A stretch of DNA of 37,630 nt from an uncultured Myxococcales bacterium (GTDB lineage Bacteria; Myxococcota_A; UBA9042), in assembly GCA_937910235.1 (NCBI GenBank), contig CALENB010000477.1:1-37630 (forward strand). The letters are read 5' to 3'. Under the pieces are notes generated by a model, which saw only the letters and a program-made list of their open reading frames with translations, had not been told where the DNA came from and made no database searches. Within the stretch, counting starts at the first letter, position 1, and each line of letters starts with the position of its first letter. Shown here one piece after another: positions 18,523-25,925 of this stretch. The position numbers were made by a program, and so were the translations under genes.

Positions 18523-21227
18523 GGGGCCCCTCGCTGTGGTTGTTTGGGCGTCCCTGCGCCGTCACGGGCGGCGTGGGTTTTGCCTGCGGCGTTCGCATGG
18601 TTTGTTTTGGTGTGGTGAGCCCTGTTGTGGCCAGCCCTGTTGTGGTCAGCCTTGCCTTCTTTCGCGCGCTCCTCCAGCTGCCGCAGCGACCGCTCGAGGC
18701 TGCGAATCCGCTCCTCCACCGGCAGCTTGCTGCCAAGCCCCTTGGCCGCGTCGCGCATGCGCAGCGCCATGCGAAAACTGGGTTCGCGGCCCGCTGCGGC
18801 GAGCAGCGCTGTACGCGAGGCCGGCAGGCTCAGCGTCTTCAAGGCCGTGACGGCGTGGGCGCGCAGGCGAGCGCTGTCTTCCTGCAACATCGCCTCCAGG
18901 TGCTCACGCGCCGGATCTCGGGCTGCGCGCACACGGACGGCAAACGTGGCGAGCGCGGCGGCGGCGGGGCCACGGACGGTCTTGCGACGCCCAACCTCCG
19001 TGGCGGCCCAGATTTGGTGCAGATCGCGTGGATCTGCGAGCTTGGCGAGCAGCAACAACGCCGCGCCGGTGAGCCGGTCCCGCCACGTTGGCCAGGTGGT
19101 CGCCTCCAGCAAGAGCGGGCGTGCCTTGGCGCGATCGATGACAAAGACCGCGCGCAGGCTCGCCTCCCGCACAGCGTCGCTGGCGTCGTTGCGCGCCGAT
19201 CGCGTCAGCAGGTCGACGCTGTCATGGTCGCGCAGCTCGCCTAGCGCGGCCGCCGCGGCGCCCCGCACCTTCGATTCCGCGTCAGACTGCGCCGCGCGCT
19301 GCAACCCAGCGCGCACCGTGGCGCGCGGCGCGGCGCCGAGGACCTTCGCCGCCGCAGCCCGCACGTGGCGTGCCTTGTCGTCTCGCAGCACCGTCAGCAG
19401 CGTCTGCACCACGACGTCGCGATGCAGCGCGCCCCGCAACGCCAGCACCGCCCGCAAGCGCGCGTCGGGGTGAGGCGCCAGCCGGGCCGTGCCACGCATC
19501 AAATCGGCGTCTGCGCGCAGCTTCCAGCCGACCAGCAGCGCCATCTGCGGATCGACCATGACCCACGCCGGCGCGTCGGGCAGCTGGACCGACCAACGCT
19601 CGTGGCGAGCGTTGAGGTCCATCACGTGCCGCATCACCTTGCCACCGCTCGCATAGGCGACCTGAACCGGCAGCTCGAAGGCCGGGCGCTGACCGTCGAT
19701 CTTCTGCGTCTGGCGCAGCGTCACCTGCAGGCGCTTGTGGCGGGCATCCCAGGCGATCTGCGCCTCGACCTTCGCCGCGCCGGGTTGCCGCAGCCAGCGC
19801 CGAAAGAAGCCACGCAGGCTCTGTCCGGACACGTGCTCCATGGCGCGCCGCAGGTCGGCGGTCTCGACGCTCTGGTGGCCGTGACGCTGGAGATACGCCT
19901 TGATCCCGGCGTCGAACACAGCGTGCCCGAGCTGCTCGCGCAGCATGTGCAGCACCCAGGCGCCCTTCCGATAGGCGTGTCCGTCAAAGAGCGCCATTGG
20001 GTGGCGATAGCGATCGGACACCACCGGCCGCGGCGCGGTGGCGTCGGCCGCGAGCGCAGCGCTCCTGGCGTCCGCCATCTCTTCCGCGAAGCGGTTGATC
20101 CCATGGGCCTGCAGGGTCCAGAGCTTCTGATAAAATGTCGCGAACCCCTCGTTGAGCCAGAGATCGGCCCAGGTGCGACACGTCACCAAATCGCCGAACC
20201 ACTGATGCGCCAGCTCGTGGGCCAGCAGCCCATCGATGGTGCGGTCCCGATCGCTACGTTTGGTGCCGATCGCGCGGGTTGTCAGGGTCGTGAGGGTGAT
20301 GTTCTCCATGCCGCCGGCCATGAACTCGTCCACGTACACATGGCCATAGGTCGCGTGCGGATAGGCGGTGCCCGTCAGCTGCTCAAAGTGGTCGAGCATC
20401 TCGCCTGTGCGACGACCGATCGCCCCGATCCGGGCTTGGTGCTGCGGAAACGCCCAGCTCTCGATCCGCACGCGTTTGTGCGGGTGCCGCTGCGCCTGAA
20501 AAGGTCCGATGGCGAGGGTCAGCAGATACAGCGGATAGGGCTTGGTGAGGGTGTACTGCGCCGTGTGGCGGCCCCCCTTGGTGGTGGTAGGACCGGCCTC
20601 GCCGTTGCTGAGCACCCGCAGCCCCTTCGGCACGTTGACGCGCACACGCCACGTCATGCGCTCGTCGGGGTCGTCGGGCGAGGGCAACCAGTGTCGCGCG
20701 CCGCGGGGCTCGCCCTGGGTCCACACGTGCACCGGGCGCTTCGGTTCGTCGCGATCAGGCCCCACGAAGTAGAGGCCCATCGCCGGTCGCGTCACCGCCC
20801 ACGTCAGGCGCACCGAGAAGCTGGCCCCAGCGCTAGCACCCCGTAAAACCAGGCGCAGCTGACCCTTGCTGACCGGATGCGGGCCCGGGATCACCGCACC
20901 TGCGACCGTCAAGACGACCTCGGTGACGTTCAGATCGGTCGCGTACAGCACCAGCGTTGGCGCCGCGCTGCGCGTCACGCCCGTGTACGTCACCACCCCA
21001 TGCGCGGCGTGCTGTTGCGGCTGCACCGTCAAGGCGAGATCCATATGCTGAACATCGACGGTGCGGGACCGAGGCTCGTGCAAGGGGAGCCGCCCTGTCA
21101 GGTACCGGTCGCGGCCATCGGGCCCGTCGCTTGGGGGCGCGGCGGCGGCTGGCGTTGGCGCCATCATCACAAAGCAGATCAACAACAACAGCGATTGTAT
21201 GGCGCGGCGGGGCGGTGAAGCTGGCAT
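18519..21227 (-). CDS. M1-family metallopeptidase with C-terminal HEAT-repeat region
   Basis: 902 residues. ATG 21227 has a near-perfect AAGGAGG 4-5 nt upstream. A signal peptide (residues 1-30, AAAA end) indicates export. The N-terminal beta domain is followed by the catalytic domain with the exopeptidase motif GGMEN (305-309), zinc motif HELAH (337-341) and the third ligand Glu360 in LWLNEGF, i.e. HExxH-x18-E. The catalytic Tyr motif is HAYRKGAW. All M1 residues are present, so it should be an active aminopeptidase. From about 600 the sequence turns into alpha-helical HEAT-like repeats (for example 'DDKARHVRAAAAKVLG', 'SDAVREASLRAVF') instead of the usual ERAP-type C-domain. It ends in a coiled coil ('IRSLERSLRQLEERAKE') and a low-complexity tail of His/Asn/Lys/Ala. 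First gene of a two-gene operon with the TlpA-like protein. Confidence 0.9.
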   Translation of the reverse strand: MPASPPRRAIQSLLLLICFVMMAPTPAAAAPPSDGPDGRDRYLTGRLPLHEPRSRTVDVQHMDLALTVQPQQHAAHGVVTYTGVTRSAAPTLVLYATDLNVTEVVLTVAGAVIPGPHPVSKGQLRLVLRGASAGASFSVRLTWAVTRPAMGLYFVGPDRDEPKRPVHVWTQGEPRGARHWLPSPDDPDERMTWRVRVNVPKGLRVLSNGEAGPTTTKGGRHTAQYTLTKPYPLYLLTLAIGPFQAQRHPHKRVRIESWAFPQHQARIGAIGRRTGEMLDHFEQLTGTAYPHATYGHVYVDEFMAGGMENITLTTLTTRAIGTKRSDRDRTIDGLLAHELAHQWFGDLVTCRTWADLWLNEGFATFYQKLWTLQAHGINRFAEEMADARSAALAADATAPRPVVSDRYRHPMALFDGHAYRKGAWVLHMLREQLGHAVFDAGIKAYLQRHGHQSVETADLRRAMEHVSGQSLRGFFRRWLRQPGAAKVEAQIAWDARHKRLQVTLRQTQKIDGQRPAFELPVQVAYASGGKVMRHVMDLNARHERWSVQLPDAPAWVMVDPQMALLVGWKLRADADLMRGTARLAPHPDARLRAVLALRGALHRDVVVQTLLTVLRDDKARHVRAAAAKVLGAAPRATVRAGLQRAAQSDAESKVRGAAAAALGELRDHDSVDLLTRSARNDASDAVREASLRAVFVIDRAKARPLLLEATTWPTWRDRLTGAALLLLAKLADPRDLHQIWAATEVGRRKTVRGPAAAALATFAVRVRAARDPAREHLEAMLQEDSARLRAHAVTALKTLSLPASRTALLAAAGREPSFRMALRMRDAAKGLGSKLPVEERIRSLERSLRQLEERAKEGKADHNRAGHNRAHHTKTNHANAAGKTHAARDGAGTPKQPQRGAP

Positions 21228-21319
21228 TGTTCCTCCTTAGAGAGCCTGCGGTTGGTACGCGGATCGCCAGCGCAAAGGAAGGGTCGTGAAGCGGTTTCCA
21301 CTTTTGTAGGGCCTCCTGT

Positions 21320-22960
21320 ATGGTCCGCCGCCCTCGAACGAACGGAGTGATCTTGAGCGGTATCAGGCGCATCCTTGTGGTCAGCAACAACCCGGACGTG
21401 CTGCAGGCCGTTGGGCGCGCGGCGCAGCCGAAGGGCTACCTGCTCTTTCAAGCCGACGACCACGATGAGCTCCGCCTACGGCTGCAAGACCTCAAGCCCG
21501 AGCTCGTCGTCCTCGACGCGACCCACCCCGCCTGCCAAGAAGTGGCGCTGCTGAGTCCGCTGCTGGCCTACGCGCACGCCGAGATCAGCGGTGAATCGTT
21601 GCGCGCCCAAGTGCTCGTGGTGGGCAGCAGCAAAGACGTGCATCGCCGCGTCCTCGCCGCCGCGATCAGCGTAGACGCCATGGTGGACCTGCCGCTCGAT
21701 CCGCTCGAGATGGCCATCGAGGTGCGCACGCTGGTGCGAGTTCGGATGATGGCGGCCAAGTCGCTGCGCGATCGTGATCTGCTCAATCAGCTCTTCGAGT
21801 TGTCGACGTTCACCGATGGCTACGACAGCCCGGACGCGGTGCTGGCGAGCCTCGCTGGTCGGTTGGCGCAGTGGATGCAGATGCCGCACGTCGTCGTCAC
21901 CCTGGGCACAGCGAATCATCCGAGGATCGCGGCGGGGCATCACCTGCCCGGCAACGCTGGCGGTCGTGGCCGCGCCTTGGTCGAGCGCCGCCATCATGAG
22001 CTGGTGGGCCTGGGCGAAGAGCTCTGCATCGACGAAGCCGACGGTGTGCTCGCGGGCGAAGATCCGAGCGGGCTGCCGTACGTCGGGCTGCCGCTCAAGG
22101 GTCAGCAGGGCGAGGTGCTCGGGGCGCTGCACGCCTGGGGGGCCGACCAGCTGCCGGACGACACCTATCTTCGGGTCCTGCGCGCTGCGGCGGCGCGGAT
22201 CGGCGCGGAGATTCAGCTTGGCGATAGCCACCGGCGGCTCGAGGAGATGGTCGAGGCGCGGACCGCCGACCTCACCGCGCTGCTCGAGCGGCTCCGTGCG
22301 GTGAACAACCAGCTCGTCGAGGCCAGTCGAGAGACCATCATGCGCCTGGCCCGCGCCGCAGAGTTTCGCGACGGCGACACGGGTGAGCACGTCGACCGTA
22401 TGTCCTCCTACGCCCAGATCATCGCCCGCCAGATGGGGATGGGCTCCGAAGAGCAGGCCCTGATCAAGCTCGCGGCGCCGATGCACGACATCGGCAAGAT
22501 CGGCATTCCCGACAGCATCCTCCTGAAGAAGGGCAAGCTGACGACGGAAGAGTACGCCGTAATGAAGGCCCACCCGACCATCGGCGCGCGCATCCTCGCG
22601 GGCTCCGGCAGCAAGCTGCTGCAGATGGCCGAGAAGATCGCGGCGACACACCACGAGAAGTGGGATGGCACCGGCTACCCCAACGGCCTGGCCGGCAACG
22701 AGATCCCGCTCGCGGGCCGCGTTGTGGCGCTCGCAGACGTGTTCGACGCGCTGACGTCGCCGCGTGTCTACAAGGACGCCTGGAGCATCGACGAAGCGGT
22801 GACCTACATCCACGGCCTGGCGGGTCTGCACTTTGACCCGCGCGTGATTCAAGCCTTCGACCAATGCCTCGATCGCTTGCTGGCGGTGCGCGCCACCCAC
22901 ATGGGACATGACGCGCAACCGGCGGCGGCGCTCGACGCGGCGCGGAGCGAGGTTCAATGA
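21320..22960 (+). CDS. Receiver-like/HD-GYP domain protein, predicted c-di-GMP phosphodiesterase
   Basis: 546 residues from ATG 21320. An in-frame TTG at 21353 with GGAG 5 nt upstream is an equally good start and would begin right at the receiver domain (MSGIRRILVV). Domains: a receiver-like fold (about 15-140), a GAF-like segment (about 160-300), a short coiled coil (about 303-340) and HD-GYP (about 340-520). The HD-GYP motifs are intact: GEHVDRMS (His357), MHDIGK (His389, Asp390), HHEKWDGTGYP (444-454). Hydrolysis of cyclic di-GMP is therefore expected. The receiver keeps the phosphoacceptor-like Asp66 (VVLDAT). However, it has SNN where the acidic pair is normal and DLPLDP where Lys-Pro is normal, so phosphorylation is doubtful. 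Its stop overlaps the next gene (ATGA). Confidence 0.88.
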   Translation: MVRRPRTNGVILSGIRRILVVSNNPDVLQAVGRAAQPKGYLLFQADDHDELRLRLQDLKPELVVLDATHPACQEVALLSPLLAYAHAEISGESLRAQVLVVGSSKDVHRRVLAAAISVDAMVDLPLDPLEMAIEVRTLVRVRMMAAKSLRDRDLLNQLFELSTFTDGYDSPDAVLASLAGRLAQWMQMPHVVVTLGTANHPRIAAGHHLPGNAGGRGRALVERRHHELVGLGEELCIDEADGVLAGEDPSGLPYVGLPLKGQQGEVLGALHAWGADQLPDDTYLRVLRAAAARIGAEIQLGDSHRRLEEMVEARTADLTALLERLRAVNNQLVEASRETIMRLARAAEFRDGDTGEHVDRMSSYAQIIARQMGMGSEEQALIKLAAPMHDIGKIGIPDSILLKKGKLTTEEYAVMKAHPTIGARILAGSGSKLLQMAEKIAATHHEKWDGTGYPNGLAGNEIPLAGRVVALADVFDALTSPRVYKDAWSIDEAVTYIHGLAGLHFDPRVIQAFDQCLDRLLAVRATHMGHDAQPAAALDAARSEVQ

Positions 22961-23685
22961 CGATGGCGGCCACGGATCGGCGCCGACAGCTGGCTGGCTT
23001 GGCGGTGAGCGGGGCGGCCATGCTGCTGCTCGGCGGCGGCTGCGATCGAGTTAACAGCGCCGCAGAACCGAGCGCGGCGACAGCCCCCGCAGAGGCGACC
23101 CCTTCAAAAACGAAGCCGGCGCTCACGTCAGCGCAGGCGGCCGCGGTCGAGGGCGCGCAGTACCAGCAACGCCGCAAACAGAAACCGGTGATAATCGGCG
23201 GCTGCGACGCCAGCTGCGAGACGCCGCAAAAAGCTGCGGCGGCGCTGTTCGATGGCTTGCTCAGCGCCGACGCGGGGGCGACATTGCGCCACCTCTTCGA
23301 TTGGTCGCTGCTCGAGCTCGACGGTGACAAGCGTGGCGACCGGTGGTCCGACATGTGGGGCGATCGTCGGCAACACGCCAAGCGCAACCAGGAGATCCAG
23401 GCGTGGCTGGACGGCTGGATCGCGACGCTCAAGCAGGCCAAGGGCGACGAGCTGTTGCGGTCACGCGCGAGCGGGGTGCAGATCCGTGTGATCCCCAACC
23501 GTACCGACGTCGTGGAGATGCGCTGGCGCCACCCGCCGCTTCCGGCTCAGGGTGGCGACCGCGAGTGGCGGATCCTGTGGACGTTGCGTGGCTATGAGTG
23601 GCTGATCAGCCGTATCGATCGCCTGCCGAGCCAACGCCCGCTCGGCACGCCGCCGCTCGGCAGCGTCAGGAGAGGACGGCTATGA
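22957..23685 (+). CDS. Lipoprotein of unknown function
   Basis: 242 residues. It starts within the ATGA overlap with the HD-GYP gene, so translation is probably coupled. The N-terminus MTMAATDRRR plus a hydrophobic stretch ends at LLGGGC (Cys29), a plausible lipobox. An Ala/Pro/Thr linker follows to about residue 60, and then a compact domain with the landmarks CDASC and a Trp- and charge-rich helical region ('DRWSDMWGDRR', 'IQAWLDGWIATL'). It finishes with beta-like segments ('VQIRVIPNRTDVVEMRW', 'WRILWTLRGYEWLISRI'). I do not recognise the family. It is expected in the envelope. Confidence 0.82.
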   Translation: MTMAATDRRRQLAGLAVSGAAMLLLGGGCDRVNSAAEPSAATAPAEATPSKTKPALTSAQAAAVEGAQYQQRRKQKPVIIGGCDASCETPQKAAAALFDGLLSADAGATLRHLFDWSLLELDGDKRGDRWSDMWGDRRQHAKRNQEIQAWLDGWIATLKQAKGDELLRSRASGVQIRVIPNRTDVVEMRWRHPPLPAQGGDREWRILWTLRGYEWLISRIDRLPSQRPLGTPPLGSVRRGRL

Positions 23686-24833
23686 CCCGTGCGCGCCGCG
23701 TTGTGGGTTCGCCCGTGGCGATTCGGATGCTCGGGACCTCCATGCCTCGGATCGGTCCGCTGGCAGCGCTGCTGATCGGGGGCCTGCTCGCCAGCGGCCT
23801 GGTCGGCTGCAGCCCATCCACAACGGAGCCGCCGGCGCCCAAGCCACTTGAGGGTTGGACGACGCTGGTCGACGGCTACACGGGCGGCGGCATCACTGCG
23901 GCGTGGAGCGCTGGCGCGGCCGGCGCGCAGCGCAGCTGGGCGCTGGTCGGCGGCGACGGCGCCAACGGGGTCATCCTGGAGCTCAGCGGCAGCACGTGGA
24001 CACGCCACACCATCGCTGGGGTCGGCCTGCTGTGGTGGGTCCATGGCGACGCGGCTGGCAACCGCGCGGCGGTCGGAGATGGCGGCGCGCTCGTCACCTG
24101 GAAGGCCGGCGACAGCGCCCCCAAGGTCACGCGAATCAAAGCGCTGCAGGACGCCAACGTCGCGCTCTACGGCGTGTGGTTCGCGCCGGGAGCGACGGAG
24201 TACTGGGTCGTGGGCGGCAACCCGAAGGTCGGTGTGGGCACGGGCATCGCGTGGCAGATCCCCGCGTCCAGCCTCGACGCAGACCCAGCCGCCAGCGCGA
24301 CGCGCGTCGACGTCGGCGACAAGCAGGGCATCCTCTTCAAGATCATCGGCGTCGGCGAGGAGCGCTGGGCGGTGGGGGACGGCGGCGTGATCTGGCATGG
24401 CAAGGGCGCCACGTGGGCCGTCGAGGCCACCATCGACACGGACGTGCTCATCGGCATCGCTGGCGACACGAGCGACCACCTCGTGACGGTTGGCGGACGC
24501 GGCGCGGGTGTCGTGGCGCGGCGCAGCGCCTCGGGCTGGGCGCAGGTCGCTGGCGGCAAAGACAGCTGGATCTCCGGGCTCTCCGCGGTGACGCTGCTGC
24601 CGAGCGGCGTGGCGCTGGTCGGCGGCACCTACGGATTCCTCGGCATGCAAGACGCCACCACCCCCAAGGATGATCTCCCTGGCTTGGATCCGCCGCTCAC
24701 CACGCTGACGCTGCACGGCGCCTGGTCCGATGCGCACACCCAGGTGATGGTCGGGGGCAGCTTCGACAACCCTGCGGCGCCGATCGTGGGTTGCGTGTTG
24801 ATGCGTGGCGCGGCCTTGCCTGCCCTGCCCTGA
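23682..24833 (+). CDS. Lipoprotein with propeller-like W-x-VG-GG repeats
   Basis: 383 residues. ATG 23682 overlaps the previous stop (ATGA). An upstream in-frame ATG (23598) lies inside that gene and is not used. A long basic N-terminus precedes a hydrophobic segment (LAALLIGGLLASG) and the lipobox LVGC. The mature part has recurring blades of about 45-55 residues with the pattern 'WALVGGDG', 'RAAVGDGGALVTW', 'YWVVGGNPKVG', 'RWAVGDGGVIWHG', 'LVTVGGRGAGVV', 'VALVGGTYGFLG', 'QVMVGGSFDN'. This suggests a Ycf48/YCF48-like or similar beta-propeller. The molecular role is unknown. It is the third gene of a tightly coupled trio behind an HD-GYP regulator. The gene ends 32 bp from a convergent RluA gene. 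Confidence 0.85.
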   Translation: MTRARRVVGSPVAIRMLGTSMPRIGPLAALLIGGLLASGLVGCSPSTTEPPAPKPLEGWTTLVDGYTGGGITAAWSAGAAGAQRSWALVGGDGANGVILELSGSTWTRHTIAGVGLLWWVHGDAAGNRAAVGDGGALVTWKAGDSAPKVTRIKALQDANVALYGVWFAPGATEYWVVGGNPKVGVGTGIAWQIPASSLDADPAASATRVDVGDKQGILFKIIGVGEERWAVGDGGVIWHGKGATWAVEATIDTDVLIGIAGDTSDHLVTVGGRGAGVVARRSASGWAQVAGGKDSWISGLSAVTLLPSGVALVGGTYGFLGMQDATTPKDDLPGLDPPLTTLTLHGAWSDAHTQVMVGGSFDNPAAPIVGCVLMRGAALPALP

Positions 24834-24865
24834 CGCCAGCGCGGCTTCACGCTGCCCGCCCTCGC

Positions 24866-25651
24866 CTACCTTCGACCCTTCAGATCGTTGCCCTGCGGCC
24901 CCTTTCGCTTCAGCTTGGTACGCCGATGACGGCGATCGAGCTCGGACGGCACGCGGCCGCCGTCTTCCTCGAAAAACAACCGCATGTCGGTCGGGACCGG
25001 CGCGCGCAGGGTGAGGTGCTCGCCGGTCGTTGGGTGCGCGAGGTCGAGGCTGCGGGCGTGCAGAAACACACGCTTGGCGAGGCGCGACGAGCGACGCCCG
25101 CCGTACAGGAAGTCGCCGATGATCGGGGCGCCGAGGTCGGCGAGGGCGACGCGCACATGGTGCTTGCGGCCCTGCTGCGGCGTCACGCGGACGAGACCGT
25201 AGCGCCGACCGCGGGCCAAGACCTCGACCTCACTCTGGGCCAGCTGGCCGCCGTCAGCGACGACCTCCATGCACTCGCCACCGTTGATTCTACGGGGTTT
25301 GAGGCGATGTTCGACGTAGGCCCAGCGCACGGGCGGCACGGGATACGTGATCGCGATGTACAGCTTGTGCACGCTGCGCTCGGCAAACGCCGCCGTCAGC
25401 TTGGCGGCGACCGCGGGGCCCTTCGCCAGGATGATCACGCCAGTCGTGTCACGGTCGAGCCGGTGCACCAGGTGGAGGGGTAGCTCCGGCGCTGCCCCTG
25501 CTGCAGCGGCGTCGTCGGCGCGTTTCTGCGCCCAGGCGAGCACCGTGCGGTCGCGGCCATCTTCGGCCACCAGCCAACCAGCGGGCTTGTTCAGCACCAG
25601 CACGGCGTCGTCTTCAAGAAGTACAACCGGAGTGTCGTTGTCGCTCGCCAT
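24866..25651 (-). CDS. RluA-family RNA pseudouridine synthase
   Basis: 261 residues. ATG 25651 has GAGGGA 5 nt upstream; the longer in-frame start at 25753 would reach into the tRNA terminator. The catalytic motif HRLDRDTTG contains Asp66. Other family blocks are present: 'VLVLNKPAGW' near the N-terminus, 'KLYIAIT', 'VRVTPQQGRKHHVRV' and 'PIIGDFLYGG'. The usual motif reads HRLDxxTSG; here Thr replaces Ser. There is no N-terminal S4 domain, as in TruC/RluA-like members, so the target (rRNA or tRNA) cannot be assigned. The C-terminus is basic (RRHRRTKLKRKG), which may help RNA binding. Confidence 0.9.
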   Translation of the reverse strand: MASDNDTPVVLLEDDAVLVLNKPAGWLVAEDGRDRTVLAWAQKRADDAAAAGAAPELPLHLVHRLDRDTTGVIILAKGPAVAAKLTAAFAERSVHKLYIAITYPVPPVRWAYVEHRLKPRRINGGECMEVVADGGQLAQSEVEVLARGRRYGLVRVTPQQGRKHHVRVALADLGAPIIGDFLYGGRRSSRLAKRVFLHARSLDLAHPTTGEHLTLRAPVPTDMRLFFEEDGGRVPSELDRRHRRTKLKRKGPQGNDLKGRR

Positions 25652-25735
25652 CGCCGTCCCTCGTGATCGCCGCGCGACGCAGGTGCCTGGGCGCCGATCA
25701 AGGTAGACGTCCCGGCGCGCTAGCCGCGTCGCGGC

Positions 25736-25778
25736 AAAAATGACGAGGGGCACTCAGCCATCAGGCCAAGTGCCCCTC
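25736..25778 (-). terminator. Intrinsic terminator of the tRNA-Pro gene
   Basis: On the minus strand a perfect 10-bp stem (GAGGGGCACT / AGTGCCCCTC; plus-strand arms 25745-25754 and 25769-25778) with a 14-base loop is followed by GTCATTTTTG. It starts 4 bp after the tRNA 3' end. Confidence 0.8.
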
Positions 25779-25782
25779 CCAG

Positions 25783-25856
25783 TCGGGGTGACTGGATTCG
25801 AACCAGCGACCCCTTGCTCCCGAAGCAAGTGCGCTACCAGGCTGCGCTACACCCCG
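25783..25856 (-). tRNA. tRNA-Pro, anticodon CGG
   Basis: 74 nt on the minus strand. The acceptor stem CGGGGTG pairs with CACCCCG, the discriminator is A, and the 3' CCA is not encoded. The D arm is GCGCAGCCTGGTAGCGC. The anticodon stem CTTGC/GCAAG holds loop TTCGGGA, so the anticodon is CGG and reads CCG (Pro), a codon common in this GC-rich window. The T arm has GGTTCGAATCC. The variable loop is short, so despite the neighbouring selA this is not tRNA-Sec. Confidence 0.97.
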
Positions 25857-25896
25857 AACGATCCGCGCTCCTCGGGAAATCGGAGCACGGGCCGCG

Positions 25897-25925
25897 TTTA
25901 TGCTGAAAGCCATTAAACGTGTCAA
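25897..25925 (-). promoter_or_regulatory. Strong sigma70-type promoter of tRNA-Pro
   Basis: On the minus strand a consensus TTGACA (25925-25920) is followed after 17 bp by CATAAA (25902-25897), then a GC-rich discriminator (CGCGGCCC) typical of stringently controlled stable-RNA promoters. Predicted transcription begins near 25890, leaving a leader of about 33 nt before the tRNA. The -35 hexamer overlaps the selA stop codon. Confidence 0.7.

Noticed and set aside
21476-22957. Minus-strand open frame of 493 codons opposite the HD-GYP gene
   Set aside because: Shadow of a gene whose catalytic motifs are all intact on the plus strand.
25783-25856. tRNA next to selA as tRNA-Sec (selC)
   Set aside because: It is 74 nt, has anticodon CGG and no long variable arm; it is tRNA-Pro.
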